This document shows positions 9,642 to 18,844 of a stretch of 64,000 nt of DNA, piece after piece. A model generated the notes under the pieces. The model was not told the origin of the DNA. It saw nothing but the letters and a program-made list of their open reading frames with translations, and searched no databases. The translations under genes were made by a program, and so were the position numbers. Position 1 is the first letter of the stretch. Every line of letters begins with the position of its first letter. The stretch spans positions 992,001 to 1,056,000 of the forward strand of contig NZ_CP192056.1 of the NCBI RefSeq assembly GCF_050942215.1, written 5' to 3'. Origin of the DNA: Sphaerimonospora sp050942215. Lineage in GTDB: Bacteria > Actinomycetota > Actinomycetes > Streptosporangiales > Streptosporangiaceae.

Positions 9642-9760
9642 TGGTCGCGGCCGAGCTCGGCGGCCCTGGGCGTACCGCACCGCGAGCGAGATGGACCGCG
9701 CGGAACCGACATTTCGGGAGATCCTTGGGAAAGGGGAGGTTAAACAGGATTCCCGCTGGA

Positions 9761-9774
9761 CTACCCGTGGGTAG
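9761..9774. promoter_or_regulatory. Palindromic operator candidate upstream of glpD
   Basis: CTACCCGTGGGTAG, 6-bp perfect arms around GT, ends 42 bp before the glpD start codon. Its position suits binding of a glycerol-responsive regulator, but no regulator gene is adjacent. Confidence 0.4.
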
Positions 9775-9816
9775 ATTTACCAGGGCAGAGGCGAGAAGCC
9801 GTACAGAGGGAGCCCT

Positions 9817-11538
9817 ATGTCGGTGAGGATGGGCGCGGCGCGGCTCGGCCCGGCTGAACGCGCTTCCGCGTTGGCGCGGATGGAGTCACAGGAACTCGAC
9901 CTGGTGGTGATCGGCGGCGGCGTCGTCGGGGCCGGCGTGGCCCTGGACGCCGCGACCCGCGGCCTGTCCGTGGGACTCATCGAGGCGAGGGACTTCGCCT
10001 CCGGGACGTCGTCGCGGTCGTCCAAACTGATCCACGGAGGGCTGCGTTACCTCGAGCAGTTCGACTTCGACCTGGTCAGGGAGGCTCTGCGGGAGCGTGC
10101 GATGCTCCTCCAGCGAATCGCACCCCATCTGGTGCGGCCGGTGCCGTTCCTGTTCCCGCTGACCCACCCCGTCTGGGAGCGTCCGTACATCGGGGCCGGG
10201 ATGATCCTCTACGACACGCTCGGCTTCTCCTTCGGCGCCGGGCGCGGGGTGCCCGGGCATCGGCACCTGACCAGGAAGGCCGCCCTCCGGGTGGCCCCCG
10301 CGCTCAAGCGGTCCGTGTTCGGCGGGGCCGTGCAGTACTGGGACGCCCAGGTCGACGACGCGCGTTATGTCATGACCATGCTCAGGACGGCCGCGACGTA
10401 CGGCGCGCACATCGCCTCACGCGCGCGGGCGATCGGCTTCCTGCGGGAGGGCGAGCGGGTCACCGGTGTGCGGGTGCGCGACCTGGAGACCGGCGCCGAG
10501 CTGGACGTACGCGCCGGCCAGGTCGTCAACGCGACCGGGGTGTGGACCGACGAGATCCAGCAGCTCGTCGGCGGGCGCGGGCAGATCCACGTCCGGGCGT
10601 CCAAGGGCATCCACCTGGTGGTGCCCCGTGATCGCATCCACTCCCTCACCGGCATCGTCATGCGCACCGAGAAGTCGGTGCTGTTCGTCGTCCCGTGGGG
10701 CCGCCACTGGATCATCGGGACGACCGACACCGAGTGGACGCTCGACAAGGGGCGTCCCGCCGCGTCCCGGGCCGACATCGACTACCTGCTCGATCACGTC
10801 AACTCCGTGCTGGCGGTGCCGCTGACCAGGGACGACGTCGAGGGCGTCTACGCCGGGCTGCGGCCGCTGCTCGCCGGGGAGTCGGAGGAGACCTCCAAGC
10901 TGTCGCGCAAGCACGTGGTCGCGCATCCGGTGCCCGGCCTGGTCATGGTCGCAGGCGGAAAGTTCACCACCTATCGCGTGATGGCCGCCGACGCGGTCGA
11001 CGCGGTCGCACACGGTCTCGACCAGCGCGTGCCCCGGTCCTGTACGCACCTGGTGCCGCTCGTGGGGGCGGAGGGCTTCCAGGCGCTGTGGAACTCCCGC
11101 TACCGCCTGGCCCGCTCGTCCGGGCTGCACGTCGCCAGGATCGAGCACCTGCTCAGGAGATACGGCTCGATGATCGACGAGGTGCTGGCGCTCATCGAGG
11201 AGGATCCCTCGCTCGGGCGCCCGCTCACCGGCGCCGACGACCACCTCCGGGCCGAGATCGTGTACGCCGCCACGCACGAGGGCGCCCGGCACCTCAACGA
11301 CACGCTGGCCCGGCGCACGCGGATCTCGATCGAGACCTTCCACCGGGGCACGGCCGTCGCCCAGGAGGCCGCCGAGCTCATGGCGGGCCCGCTCGGCTGG
11401 GACACCGATCAGATCAAGCGCGAGGTCGAGCACTACACCAGGCGCGTCGAGGCCGAGCGGGCCTCCCAGGAGCAGGACTCCGACCGGGAGGCCGACGCGA
11501 TCCGCCTCGGCGCACCGGAGATCGTCCCCATGACCTGA
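9817..11538 (+). CDS. glpD: Aerobic glycerol-3-phosphate dehydrogenase
   Basis: 573-residue membrane-associated flavoenzyme that oxidises glycerol-3-phosphate to dihydroxyacetone phosphate and passes electrons to quinone. The FAD-binding GGGVVGAGVALDAATRG lies near residue 35, followed by FASGTSSRSSKLIHGGLRYL and the RASKGIHLV and GGKFTTYRVMA blocks of the family. Length is normal for an actinobacterial GlpD with a C-terminal cap. The start ATG 9817 follows GAGGGAG. glpD also sits between guaB3 and choD/guaA in Streptomyces as I recall it, so it belongs to the conserved backbone. Confidence 0.96.
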   Translation: MSVRMGAARLGPAERASALARMESQELDLVVIGGGVVGAGVALDAATRGLSVGLIEARDFASGTSSRSSKLIHGGLRYLEQFDFDLVREALRERAMLLQRIAPHLVRPVPFLFPLTHPVWERPYIGAGMILYDTLGFSFGAGRGVPGHRHLTRKAALRVAPALKRSVFGGAVQYWDAQVDDARYVMTMLRTAATYGAHIASRARAIGFLREGERVTGVRVRDLETGAELDVRAGQVVNATGVWTDEIQQLVGGRGQIHVRASKGIHLVVPRDRIHSLTGIVMRTEKSVLFVVPWGRHWIIGTTDTEWTLDKGRPAASRADIDYLLDHVNSVLAVPLTRDDVEGVYAGLRPLLAGESEETSKLSRKHVVAHPVPGLVMVAGGKFTTYRVMAADAVDAVAHGLDQRVPRSCTHLVPLVGAEGFQALWNSRYRLARSSGLHVARIEHLLRRYGSMIDEVLALIEEDPSLGRPLTGADDHLRAEIVYAATHEGARHLNDTLARRTRISIETFHRGTAVAQEAAELMAGPLGWDTDQIKREVEHYTRRVEAERASQEQDSDREADAIRLGAPEIVPMT

Positions 11539-11850
11539 CGTGCAGGCGTCAGGCCCGGCCGTACATCATGGCAGGGTCCACGAGGAGTACGGTGCGGTGC
11601 GATTTCCGCGTGCCTCGGGCGGAGGCCGTCGTCGAAGCCGGCGCCGCTGTAGCAGGCCGGTACGGTGCCGGAGGTGGCGCAGCCCTTGGCCGACAGCCTC
11701 ACCTCCGCCTGCGTGCCGGTCGCGAAGGAGGTGAGGGCCTCCACTCCCGGTCGAAGATGTGTCGCGGCTTGGCCACCAAGTGATCATCTCGATACTGAAG
11801 TGCGGTCTCCGGGGGCGGCGGGCGAACCGGTGAGGTCGGGCCGGGGGACG
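11539..11850. other. Gene-free stretch between glpD and the kinase gene
   Basis: The two flanking genes converge here. The stretch is GC-rich with no convincing ribosome site, terminator with T-run, or RNA gene. A short open frame on the minus strand (about 11744 downward) has no recognisable protein similarity and runs into glpD, so it was not called. Confidence 0.5.
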
Positions 11851-14055
11851 TCAGGCGAAGGTGTAGTTGAACGAGGGGAAGACCTCTCCGGAGTTCCCGT
11901 CCGCCGGGGTGGCCTCGTAGACGAGTGTGCGCACGGTGTCGCCGCTGAGGTTGACGAGCACGATCAGAGATCCCTGCGCGGTGCGGGGCGGCCGGCAGGC
12001 GACGTGGACGGCGTCGTCGTACCAGCCGAAGAGATCCACGCACTCGGAGGAGAAGCCGATCTTCTCCCGGCCGGTCCGGACGTCCCGTACGCACACCTTC
12101 TCCAGCGAGGTGGCGCAGAAGGCGACGAAGGAGTCTCCGGACGGTGTGAACAGGTTGCGCGCCTCGGCGAAGCCGTCCTCGTTTCGCGAGGTGACCACGT
12201 CGGGGATCTCGCGGCGGACCTTCCCGGCTGCGCTGTAGAACCGGAGCCCCTTCGTCTTCCCGTCGTCGAACAACGCGACCACGCCCTTCTGCTCGCCGTC
12301 CCAGCCGAAGATGCTGCGTGAGACGGACGGGTCGTCGATCTTCACCACCCGGACCGTCTTGTCGATCGCGTCGATCACGATGAAGCCGGCGCTGACGAAT
12401 TCGTCGCCCTTCTTCTTCAGCCTGGTCAGCAGCACCCGGCGGCTGTCTCGGGACCAGTGCGCCCACGCCTCTGACTCCGGGGCCGGGACCGTCAGCACCC
12501 TGCCGGTCCGGCCGGTCTTCAGGTGGGTGACGTCCACGTAGTTGTCCAGGCCGTGGAAGGAACGCGGAATCCCGATGGCGTACTCGCCGTCCAGCGACAC
12601 GTCGACGGCCGTGTAATTCGACCATTTCTCGAATTCGGCGCCCCGGGATTTCCTGGCGTACGCGGTGATGTTTCCGCTGCCGTCAGCCACGCTGTACGAC
12701 GCGAGCGACGCGGTGTCCTCGGGATGGTCGTAGAAGACGGCGGGGCCGACCGTGCCGGGAAGCTTCACCTCGGTCAGCTCCGCTGCCGGAACGGCGCCGC
12801 TCCGCGTCGGATTCGGGGTCGGGGTCGAAGCGCCCGGGTCCGCCGCGGCCGGGGTGCCGTCCCCGGTGACGGGGACGATTCCCGGCACGGAGACCTCGGG
12901 CGAGGCCGAGAGGGAGGTCTGCGCACGTACGGTCCTGTCGTCCGGGTCGTCCCCCCTGCCCTGGGAGAGCACGAAGACGCCGACCCCCACGCCGACGATC
13001 CCGGCGGAGGCGGCGGCGATCATCTTGGTCCCCGGGCGGAACGTCCGTTTCACCCTGGTGGCCGGGCCGTCGTCCTGCCGCGGCGGGGGCGCGGTCGACG
13101 CCGGCGTCGGGGGCGGTGTCGGTACAGGGGCCGGTAAAGGGGCCGGGACAGGAGTCGGGACGGGGCGCGGCCAGGCGCGGGTCTGTACGGTCTCCGGCGG
13201 GGCAGCCCCGGTGCCGGCCTGCTCCAGCAGTGCGTCGATGACCTGCTGGGCGGTCGGCCGGTCGGCGGGGTTCTTGTCGAAGCAGGAGCCGACCAGGACG
13301 CGGAGCGTTCCCTCGACGTCCCTGATCTCCGGCTCGGTGTTCAGGATGCGGTTGATCACGGCGGGCAGCGGCTCGCTGCCGAACGGATGGTCGCCGGTCG
13401 CCGCGAAAACGATCGTGCCGGCCCAGGCGAACATGTCGGTGGCCGGTCCGATGTGCTGATCGAGGAACTGTTCGGGCGCCATGTAGGCGGGTGTCCCGAC
13501 GATCGCCGAGGTCAGCGACGCGCTGGCGTCCAGTGCCCGGGAGATGCCGAAGTCGATGACCCGCACCCCGTCGGGCCCCATGAGCACGTTGGGCGGTTTG
13601 AAATCGCGGTGCACGATGCCGGCCCGGTGGATGGCCGCCAGCGCGGTCGCCGTGCCGATGGCCAGGCGATGCAGCGCGTTTCCCCTGATCGGGCCGTCGG
13701 CGGTGACACGCTGCTGGAGCGAGGGGCCGTCGATGTACTCGCTGACGATGTAGGGCCGGGCGAGTTCCACGCCGGTGTCGAGGATCTGCGCGGTGCAGAA
13801 GGGGGCCACCCGCTGCGCCGACGCCACCTCCCGGAGGAAACGCGGGGTGTCCGCGCCTTCTCCCGTCAGGTCGGAGCGTATCCACTTGACCGCCACCGGC
13901 TCGCCCGACGGTCCGGTGGCGTGGTAGACGGTTCCCTGACCGCCGCTGCCCAGACGTCCGGTGAGCAGGTACGGACCGATTCGCGGCGGGTCGCCCGGCC
14001 TGAGTGGTGATATTTCCGGCACGGCTTGATTGTGATGGATCGTTCTCCCGCCCAT
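11851..14055 (-). CDS. Receptor-type Ser/Thr protein kinase
   Basis: 734 residues. The N-terminal kinase domain (about 25-285) has a GSGGQGTVY loop, AVKWI lysine, HRDFKPPNV catalytic loop, DFGIS metal motif and APEQF. A Pro-rich linker (about 300-345) precedes a transmembrane helix (AAASAGIVGVGVGVFVLS) and an outer domain of about 340 residues that looks like a WD40/TolB-like propeller rather than PASTA repeats (inference from strand-like GW/D-rich repeats). It probably senses an external signal and phosphorylates cytoplasmic targets. The start at ATG 14055 lacks a good ribosome site. A kinase at this position next to glpD fits Streptomyces order from memory. Confidence 0.88.
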   Translation of the reverse strand: MGGRTIHHNQAVPEISPLRPGDPPRIGPYLLTGRLGSGGQGTVYHATGPSGEPVAVKWIRSDLTGEGADTPRFLREVASAQRVAPFCTAQILDTGVELARPYIVSEYIDGPSLQQRVTADGPIRGNALHRLAIGTATALAAIHRAGIVHRDFKPPNVLMGPDGVRVIDFGISRALDASASLTSAIVGTPAYMAPEQFLDQHIGPATDMFAWAGTIVFAATGDHPFGSEPLPAVINRILNTEPEIRDVEGTLRVLVGSCFDKNPADRPTAQQVIDALLEQAGTGAAPPETVQTRAWPRPVPTPVPAPLPAPVPTPPPTPASTAPPPRQDDGPATRVKRTFRPGTKMIAAASAGIVGVGVGVFVLSQGRGDDPDDRTVRAQTSLSASPEVSVPGIVPVTGDGTPAAADPGASTPTPNPTRSGAVPAAELTEVKLPGTVGPAVFYDHPEDTASLASYSVADGSGNITAYARKSRGAEFEKWSNYTAVDVSLDGEYAIGIPRSFHGLDNYVDVTHLKTGRTGRVLTVPAPESEAWAHWSRDSRRVLLTRLKKKGDEFVSAGFIVIDAIDKTVRVVKIDDPSVSRSIFGWDGEQKGVVALFDDGKTKGLRFYSAAGKVRREIPDVVTSRNEDGFAEARNLFTPSGDSFVAFCATSLEKVCVRDVRTGREKIGFSSECVDLFGWYDDAVHVACRPPRTAQGSLIVLVNLSGDTVRTLVYEATPADGNSGEVFPSFNYTFA

Positions 14056-14291
14056 CAGGGATCACTGTGACAAGAGTTACGAAACCGCAGCATATGGGAC
14101 ACCGGCGACTAGCGGTCCCCGGGCCGTCCTCACCCCGCCCGGCGGGCGACGGCGGCCGGATGCCGTGGTCACGGCGAGAACGTCGGCCGTACGCGTCGAT
14201 GTCGTCATGTCCCCTGCCACGGATCCGGACGCCCGCCGGTTCGCGGTGATCACGCCGCCTCGTATGCGGGAAAAAACCTATACAGATCAGG

Positions 14292-14306
14292 CTTACCGCT
14301 GGTAAG
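14292..14306. promoter_or_regulatory. Palindrome adjoining the methyltransferase start
   Basis: CTTACCGCTGGTAAG, perfect 6-bp arms around GCT, ends 8 bases before the GTG start codon at 14315. A protein bound here, or the RNA hairpin, would block the ribosome site, so it may be a translational or transcriptional operator. Confidence 0.4.
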
Positions 14307-14314
14307 AACAGAAC

Positions 14315-15040
14315 GTGCCGAAGCCACGTGGGAAGTACGGGGTGGACGCCCCGGGAGTGCCTGCCGGACTCGCAGTGGGCGGAGTCGCCGAGCTGGTCCT
14401 CGCCGCGGTGTTGTTCGCGGTCGGCTGGCCGATCCCGGCCCTGGTGCTGCTGGTCGGCGGGATGACCATGGTGGTCGCCGCGGCCGTGTTCGCGCACACC
14501 ACCCTGCGCGGCAAGTTCCAGGTCTGGGACGAGGAGCTGGATCGGCTCGGCCTGACCGGGACCGAGCGGGTCCTCGACCTCGGTTGCGGCCGAGGCCTCG
14601 TCCTGATCCAGGCGGCGGGCCGGCTCAGCGACGGCTCGGCCACCGGTCTCGACCTGTGGACCCGGGACCAGTCGGGCAACAGCCGGGAGGCGACCCTGGC
14701 CAACGCGCGGGCCGAGGGGGTGGCCGACCGGGTCGAACTGGTCACCGGTGACATGCGCGATCTGCCGTTCGAGGACGGATCGTTCGACCTGGTCGTGTCC
14801 AGCCTGGCCGTGCACAACATCCCGGACGCCGAGGGGCGGGCCGCGGCGGTGCGCGAGGCGTTCCGGGTGCTGGCGCCGGGCGGCAGGCTGCGGCTGGCGG
14901 ACTTCCGCCACGCCCGCGACTACGCCGAAATCCTGCGCGAGTGCGCGGCGGCGGACGTGCGCGTCTACGACCTCGGCTGGCGGTTCTGGTACGGCGGGCC
15001 GCACGCGCGGACTCTGATGGTCGCCTGCGAGCGGCCCTGA
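14315..15040 (+). CDS. Membrane-anchored SAM-dependent methyltransferase
   Basis: 241 residues. Two hydrophobic helices (about residues 18-40 and 44-62) precede a class I methyltransferase fold with the SAM loop VLDLGCGRGLVL, an acidic end in TGLDLW, and the later motif VLAPGGRLRLADFRH. The substrate is unknown; membrane-anchored relatives act on small molecules or lipids. The start is GTG 14315. It converges with the last gene of the peptide cluster, only 28 bp apart, so it is probably outside that operon but could still act on its product. Confidence 0.82.
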   Translation: MPKPRGKYGVDAPGVPAGLAVGGVAELVLAAVLFAVGWPIPALVLLVGGMTMVVAAAVFAHTTLRGKFQVWDEELDRLGLTGTERVLDLGCGRGLVLIQAAGRLSDGSATGLDLWTRDQSGNSREATLANARAEGVADRVELVTGDMRDLPFEDGSFDLVVSSLAVHNIPDAEGRAAAVREAFRVLAPGGRLRLADFRHARDYAEILRECAAADVRVYDLGWRFWYGGPHARTLMVACERP

Positions 15041-15068
15041 CGCCGTGCCGGATCGGCCGCCGCCTCCG

Positions 15069-16121
15069 TCACCGGGACAGGCCGTCCAGCCATTCCCGCG
15101 CGGCGGCGAACCACGCCGTGGCGTTGCGGTGCAGATTGAGCGCGTGCCCGGCCCCGTCGAGCACGAAGGTCTCCAGGTGGGCCTCCGGCGGGAAGAACCA
15201 GCTCTCCCACGTCTTCACCGCCTCCGCGTCGGTGCACTGGAGATAGGGCCCGTTGCAGAACAGGTCGTCGTGCCCACCGACCGCGAGGAACACCGGGACC
15301 CGCACAGCGCCGGAGATCGCGGGGTCCCCGGCCTCGGCCAGGGTGGCCTGCTCGCCGGTGGTCATCGTCGTCTTCGTCAGCTCGATCACCGACGGCATCA
15401 GCGGCGAGACGCCGGCCCGGTCGAGGAACAGGTCGGCCCGGCTGCCCGTCTTGGTGGTGAGGTATCCGGACGGCGGACGGGACAGCCCGAGCAGGGGGTC
15501 GTCGGCGGCGGGGACGATGGCCTCGTTGAGCTCCTCCAGCCTGGGCCCGACCGAGTGGACGAAGCCGGTGACCGCCAGCGCGTCCAGGTCACCGTTCCGG
15601 GCCGCCTCGGTGAGGAGAACGCTGGAGCCGAAGGAGTGCCCCACCCCGATCACCCGCCGATAGGCATGGCCGTCCACGGCGCCGGTACGCAACCGGCCCA
15701 CGACCTCGTGGACCGCGCCGGCCTCGCTGCCGAGGTCGGTGGCAGCGGCGGGCGTGCGGTCGCTCAGGCCGGTGCCCGGCCGGTCGAGCGCGAGCACCGC
15801 GTACCCCGCCTCGGCCATGTACCGAACGTACGACGGGGAGCGGGTGTCGGCGGGAGTGAGCCAGTACGCCTGGTCGAAGGTGGCGCCGGCGAGCAGCAAC
15901 TGGACGGTGTCCGGCGCCTGGCCGGACGGCAGGCACAGGGTGCCCCGGAGCGTGGCGGTCTGATCCGCCACGGGCGCCGGTACGGAGACCGGTCGGCATC
16001 TGGACGCGGTGGCGGCGGCAGCAGGCGTGGGGAGGGCGGCGGGCACGGCGGTGAGCAGCACAAGCCCCGCCAGGGCGGTGAGCCGGGCGAAAGAGAAGCG
16101 CGGCGGCCGGTTCTCGGACAT
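15069..16121 (-). CDS. Secreted alpha/beta hydrolase, last gene of the LAP operon
   Basis: 350 residues with a Sec signal peptide (basic start, hydrophobic core TALAGLVLLTAVPAALP, Ala-rich cleavage region near residue 37). The hydrolase domain has nucleophile elbow GHSFGSS, an acid in AVGGHDDLF, and His in DGAGHALNLH. Two Cys near the N-terminus and two in the C-terminal third could form disulfides. The start ATG 16121 has GAAGGAGG eight bases upstream and lies 11 bp after the monooxygenase stop, so it is co-transcribed. Possible roles are product processing, export-side maturation or degradation of a competing molecule. None is shown by the sequence. Confidence 0.85.
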   Translation of the reverse strand: MSENRPPRFSFARLTALAGLVLLTAVPAALPTPAAAATASRCRPVSVPAPVADQTATLRGTLCLPSGQAPDTVQLLLAGATFDQAYWLTPADTRSPSYVRYMAEAGYAVLALDRPGTGLSDRTPAAATDLGSEAGAVHEVVGRLRTGAVDGHAYRRVIGVGHSFGSSVLLTEAARNGDLDALAVTGFVHSVGPRLEELNEAIVPAADDPLLGLSRPPSGYLTTKTGSRADLFLDRAGVSPLMPSVIELTKTTMTTGEQATLAEAGDPAISGAVRVPVFLAVGGHDDLFCNGPYLQCTDAEAVKTWESWFFPPEAHLETFVLDGAGHALNLHRNATAWFAAAREWLDGLSR

Positions 16122-16132
16122 CTGGACCTCCT

Positions 16133-17197
16133 TCAGGCCGGTACGGCGGACAGGCTCGGCAGCACCTTGTCCAGAAACCTTTCGAGGCTCGCCACGGCGA
16201 GGTCCCCGGGGACCGCCCCGAAGTCCATCTGCCACAGGAACCCGTCCACGCCGAGCACCCCGGCGATCTCCTGGACGCGTTCGCTCACCGTGGCCGGTGA
16301 GCCGACGACCGCGCTGCCCAGGCTCCGGAACGACACGGGGTCGAGAGCGCGGATCGCCCGGCTCATGCCGGTGTAACCGCGGTAGTCGTCGGAGGTGGTC
16401 GCCACCCATGTGTCGGTGGCCTCGGCCCAGACATCGAGGTACGTACGCAACAGGGGGTCGGCGATCCGCCGGGCGTCCTCGTCGGTGTCGCCCACGTACA
16501 ACGGGAGGCTGGCCACCACCCGGGGCCGGTGCCGGTGGCCGGATTCGGCGAAGGCCTCCCGGTAGACGGCGATGTGGTCGCTCATCTCGCTCAGCGGGGT
16601 GAGCGCGGGGGTGACGAGCAGGTTGAACCCCCGCTCCCCGATCCAGGCGAAGCTGGAGCGGGAGCGGACCGCCGCGACCCACACGGGAGGGTGCGGCCGC
16701 TGCGTCGGGCGCGGCAGGATCGTCACGTCCCGGAACTCGAAGAACGGGGTGCGCACGCTGACCCGCTCCTCGGTCCACAGCCGCAGCACGGTGTCCACGG
16801 TCGTGGTGAAGCGCTCCCTGCTGCCGTCCATCGGCACCTGGAACGCCGCGAACTCCTGGGGCAGGTACGCGCGCGCGAAGCCGATGTCGAGCCGCCCGCC
16901 GCTGATCGCGTCCACCATCGCGGCCTCGGAGGCGAGCCGGATGGGGTGGTGGAAGACCGGCAGCACGCATCCCGTCATCAACCGGATCCGTTCGGTCGCG
17001 GCGGCCACGGCGGACAGGAAGGCCAGCGGGCTCGGACAGTAGCCGCCGTAGCCGCCGAGATAGTGCTCGGTCATCTTCACATGGCTCATCCCGCCCTGGT
17101 CGGCGAGACGGCTCAGCAGCAGTACGTCCCGGAAGTAGTCGTCGGGTGCCTTCGTCGCGGGCACGCAGTCCGGGAGCAGGGACAGGCCGTGGAACAT
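16133..17197 (-). CDS. Luciferase-like flavin-dependent monooxygenase
   Basis: 354-residue TIM-barrel protein of the bacterial luciferase-like (LLM) family, with VKMTEHYLGGYGGYCPSP and DIGFARAYLPQEF as recognisable landmarks and a later WVATTSDDYRGY region. It likely uses reduced flavin (FMN or F420) to oxidise or reduce the cluster's peptide. LLM proteins occur as tailoring enzymes in natural product clusters (known), but the substrate here is inferred only from location. The start ATG 17197 follows GAGAAAGGAA; it is 28 bp after the membrane protease gene and 11 bp before the hydrolase gene, so all three lie in one operon. Confidence 0.85.
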   Translation of the reverse strand: MFHGLSLLPDCVPATKAPDDYFRDVLLLSRLADQGGMSHVKMTEHYLGGYGGYCPSPLAFLSAVAAATERIRLMTGCVLPVFHHPIRLASEAAMVDAISGGRLDIGFARAYLPQEFAAFQVPMDGSRERFTTTVDTVLRLWTEERVSVRTPFFEFRDVTILPRPTQRPHPPVWVAAVRSRSSFAWIGERGFNLLVTPALTPLSEMSDHIAVYREAFAESGHRHRPRVVASLPLYVGDTDEDARRIADPLLRTYLDVWAEATDTWVATTSDDYRGYTGMSRAIRALDPVSFRSLGSAVVGSPATVSERVQEIAGVLGVDGFLWQMDFGAVPGDLAVASLERFLDKVLPSLSAVPA

Positions 17198-17225
17198 GCG
17201 GGTTCCTTTCTCCGCGCGTGACCCC

Positions 17226-18032
17226 CTAGGCCACCGCGAACAGGAAGAAGGTGACGTGCGCCACCATCAGCGGGAGCAGCGCCGGGTAGTGCCAGAACAG
17301 GACGCTGTGCGTGAGCCCCATCACGATCGCGCCGACGACGGGGAACATCGCGGCCCGCCAGGAGGACATCAGGAAGATCTGCATGACGGTGAACAGGAGG
17401 CAGGAGACCCCGATCGCCGGGAGCGGCCCGGCGTCGCGCAGCCAGGTCAGCACCAGCCCGCGGAAGACGACCTCCTCGCTGCCCACCTGCACCGCTGTCA
17501 GCGTGAGGGCGAGGGGGAGGGAGACCACCTCCATCGTCTTCAGATGGTGCCGGATCCAGCCGCCCCGCGACCGGCCGAGCCACTGCCGCATCCGCTCCTC
17601 GCCCGCCACGGCGCCCGCAGCCGACGCCGGCCGCACCCGCGAACCCGGTCTCTCCGCCGACGCGCGCCGCATGCCGATCGTCTGGATCCCCTCGATCAGC
17701 ACCCGGCACAGCAGCGAGCCGAGGGCCACCTCGCCGACGCCGATGGCGGCACCGAGCGCGATCAGTCCGGGCCGGTCCCAGCCGAGCGTGAGCTTCGTCA
17801 GGTCGACGCCCGTGACCAGGACGAGGAGCAGTACGACCAGGACGTGGCTCGCGCCCGCCGCCATCAGCTCCAGCACGCTGCCGCGCTCGCTCGCGTCCCA
17901 TCGGCGGGCGAAGGGAAGCAGGTGAGCCGCCCGGCGGCACGCGGCGAACAGCGCCGCCTTGGCGTACCTGTAGTAGAGGACGACCAGTACGGCCAGCACG
18001 ACGGCGCGGACCGGCCAGGGCAGGGTGCTCAT
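17226..18032 (-). CDS. CPBP-family membrane protein, probably non-catalytic
   Basis: 268 residues with about seven membrane helices and the EExxxR motif (SEEVVFRGLVL). The expected FxxxH motif reads FTVMQ, replacing the metal-ligand His by Gln, and the final HxxxN motif reads HVTFF. It therefore looks like a degenerate CPBP (CAAX-type, Abi) protease. ATG 18032 overlaps the upstream gene's stop in ATGA, so the two CPBP genes are translationally coupled. SagE of the streptolysin S cluster is a CPBP protein linked to immunity or leader cleavage (known); this copy is more likely an immunity or partner subunit (inference). Confidence 0.8.
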   Translation of the reverse strand: MSTLPWPVRAVVLAVLVVLYYRYAKAALFAACRRAAHLLPFARRWDASERGSVLELMAAGASHVLVVLLLVLVTGVDLTKLTLGWDRPGLIALGAAIGVGEVALGSLLCRVLIEGIQTIGMRRASAERPGSRVRPASAAGAVAGEERMRQWLGRSRGGWIRHHLKTMEVVSLPLALTLTAVQVGSEEVVFRGLVLTWLRDAGPLPAIGVSCLLFTVMQIFLMSSWRAAMFPVVGAIVMGLTHSVLFWHYPALLPLMVAHVTFFLFAVA

Positions 18033-18844
18033 ACCGGTGTCCTCCGCGCTCTCGGGGCGGGGGCCCGGCGGGGCTCGCCGCGCCGGTAGCGCCACACCCA
18101 GACGTTGAACACGACATGGGCGATGACCGCGGCGAGCACGTTGCCGGTGAGCAGGGTGGCCGCGCACGCGGCCACCGCGAGGGGCGCCTTGGCCAGCACC
18201 TGGACCCAGCCGAAGAAGACGTGCGAACAGGAGAAGACGCCGGCGGCCACCGCGAGGGCTCCGGCCACGAGCCAGCCGTTCGAGAAGAGCAGCGCGAGCC
18301 GGGTCAGCAGCCCGCGGAACACCAGCTCCTCCCCGACGGCCACGGCGACCAGCAGCTCCAGCCGGACCCGCAGGTCGCCGTCGGTCGGCGCGTAGTCGTT
18401 GCGTGCCCGGACCAGGCCGGTGCGGCGTCGCTCCGACACCCCGGTGCCTGTGGCGGCGAACCCCGCGGGCCGGGGCGCGGTCATCCGGGGCGGCCGGGGC
18501 GCCGCGGGCCGGGGGCTCGGCCCGCCCCAGGACGTGGTGATCGCCCGGTCCGTCCGGATGATCACCAGGCCGAGCGCGACGCCGGCGGCCGCCCCCGCGG
18601 GCAGCCCCCACCAGCCGGCGGGATGCCCGGGCACCGGCAGGACCACCGCCGCCGGACCCAGCAGCATCCCGGCCGAGACGATCAGCAGCCCCATGAGCAG
18701 CACGTGCACGCCGAGCAGCGGGAGACGCCGCACCCAGGCCCACCGGGTGTGCAGGTGAGCCGAGAGCGTCAGGCAGGACAGGCTCAGCAGCCCGAGCGCG
18801 GTGAGGGCGTACGCCCTGGTGTCAGGGATAGGGGTGGGGATCAT
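18029..18844 (-). CDS. CPBP-family intramembrane metalloprotease
   Basis: 271 residues, about seven to eight helices. All three signature motifs are present: EExxxR in VGEELVFRGLL, FxxxH in FSCSH, and HxxxN in AHVVFN. It is therefore a candidate protease for the precursor's leader or an immunity protein, as proposed for SagE in streptolysin-type clusters. The start ATG 18844 was chosen because GGAGG precedes it; the gene overlaps the YcaO gene by 23 bp and the next CPBP gene by 4 bp (ATGA). Confidence 0.85.
   Translation of the reverse strand: MIPTPIPDTRAYALTALGLLSLSCLTLSAHLHTRWAWVRRLPLLGVHVLLMGLLIVSAGMLLGPAAVVLPVPGHPAGWWGLPAGAAAGVALGLVIIRTDRAITTSWGGPSPRPAAPRPPRMTAPRPAGFAATGTGVSERRRTGLVRARNDYAPTDGDLRVRLELLVAVAVGEELVFRGLLTRLALLFSNGWLVAGALAVAAGVFSCSHVFFGWVQVLAKAPLAVAACAATLLTGNVLAAVIAHVVFNVWVWRYRRGEPRRAPAPRARRTPV

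Noticed and set aside
11433..11744. Minus-strand 103-residue frame between glpD and the kinase gene
   Set aside because: Two thirds is antisense or overlapping to glpD, no ribosome site, no recognisable protein pattern.
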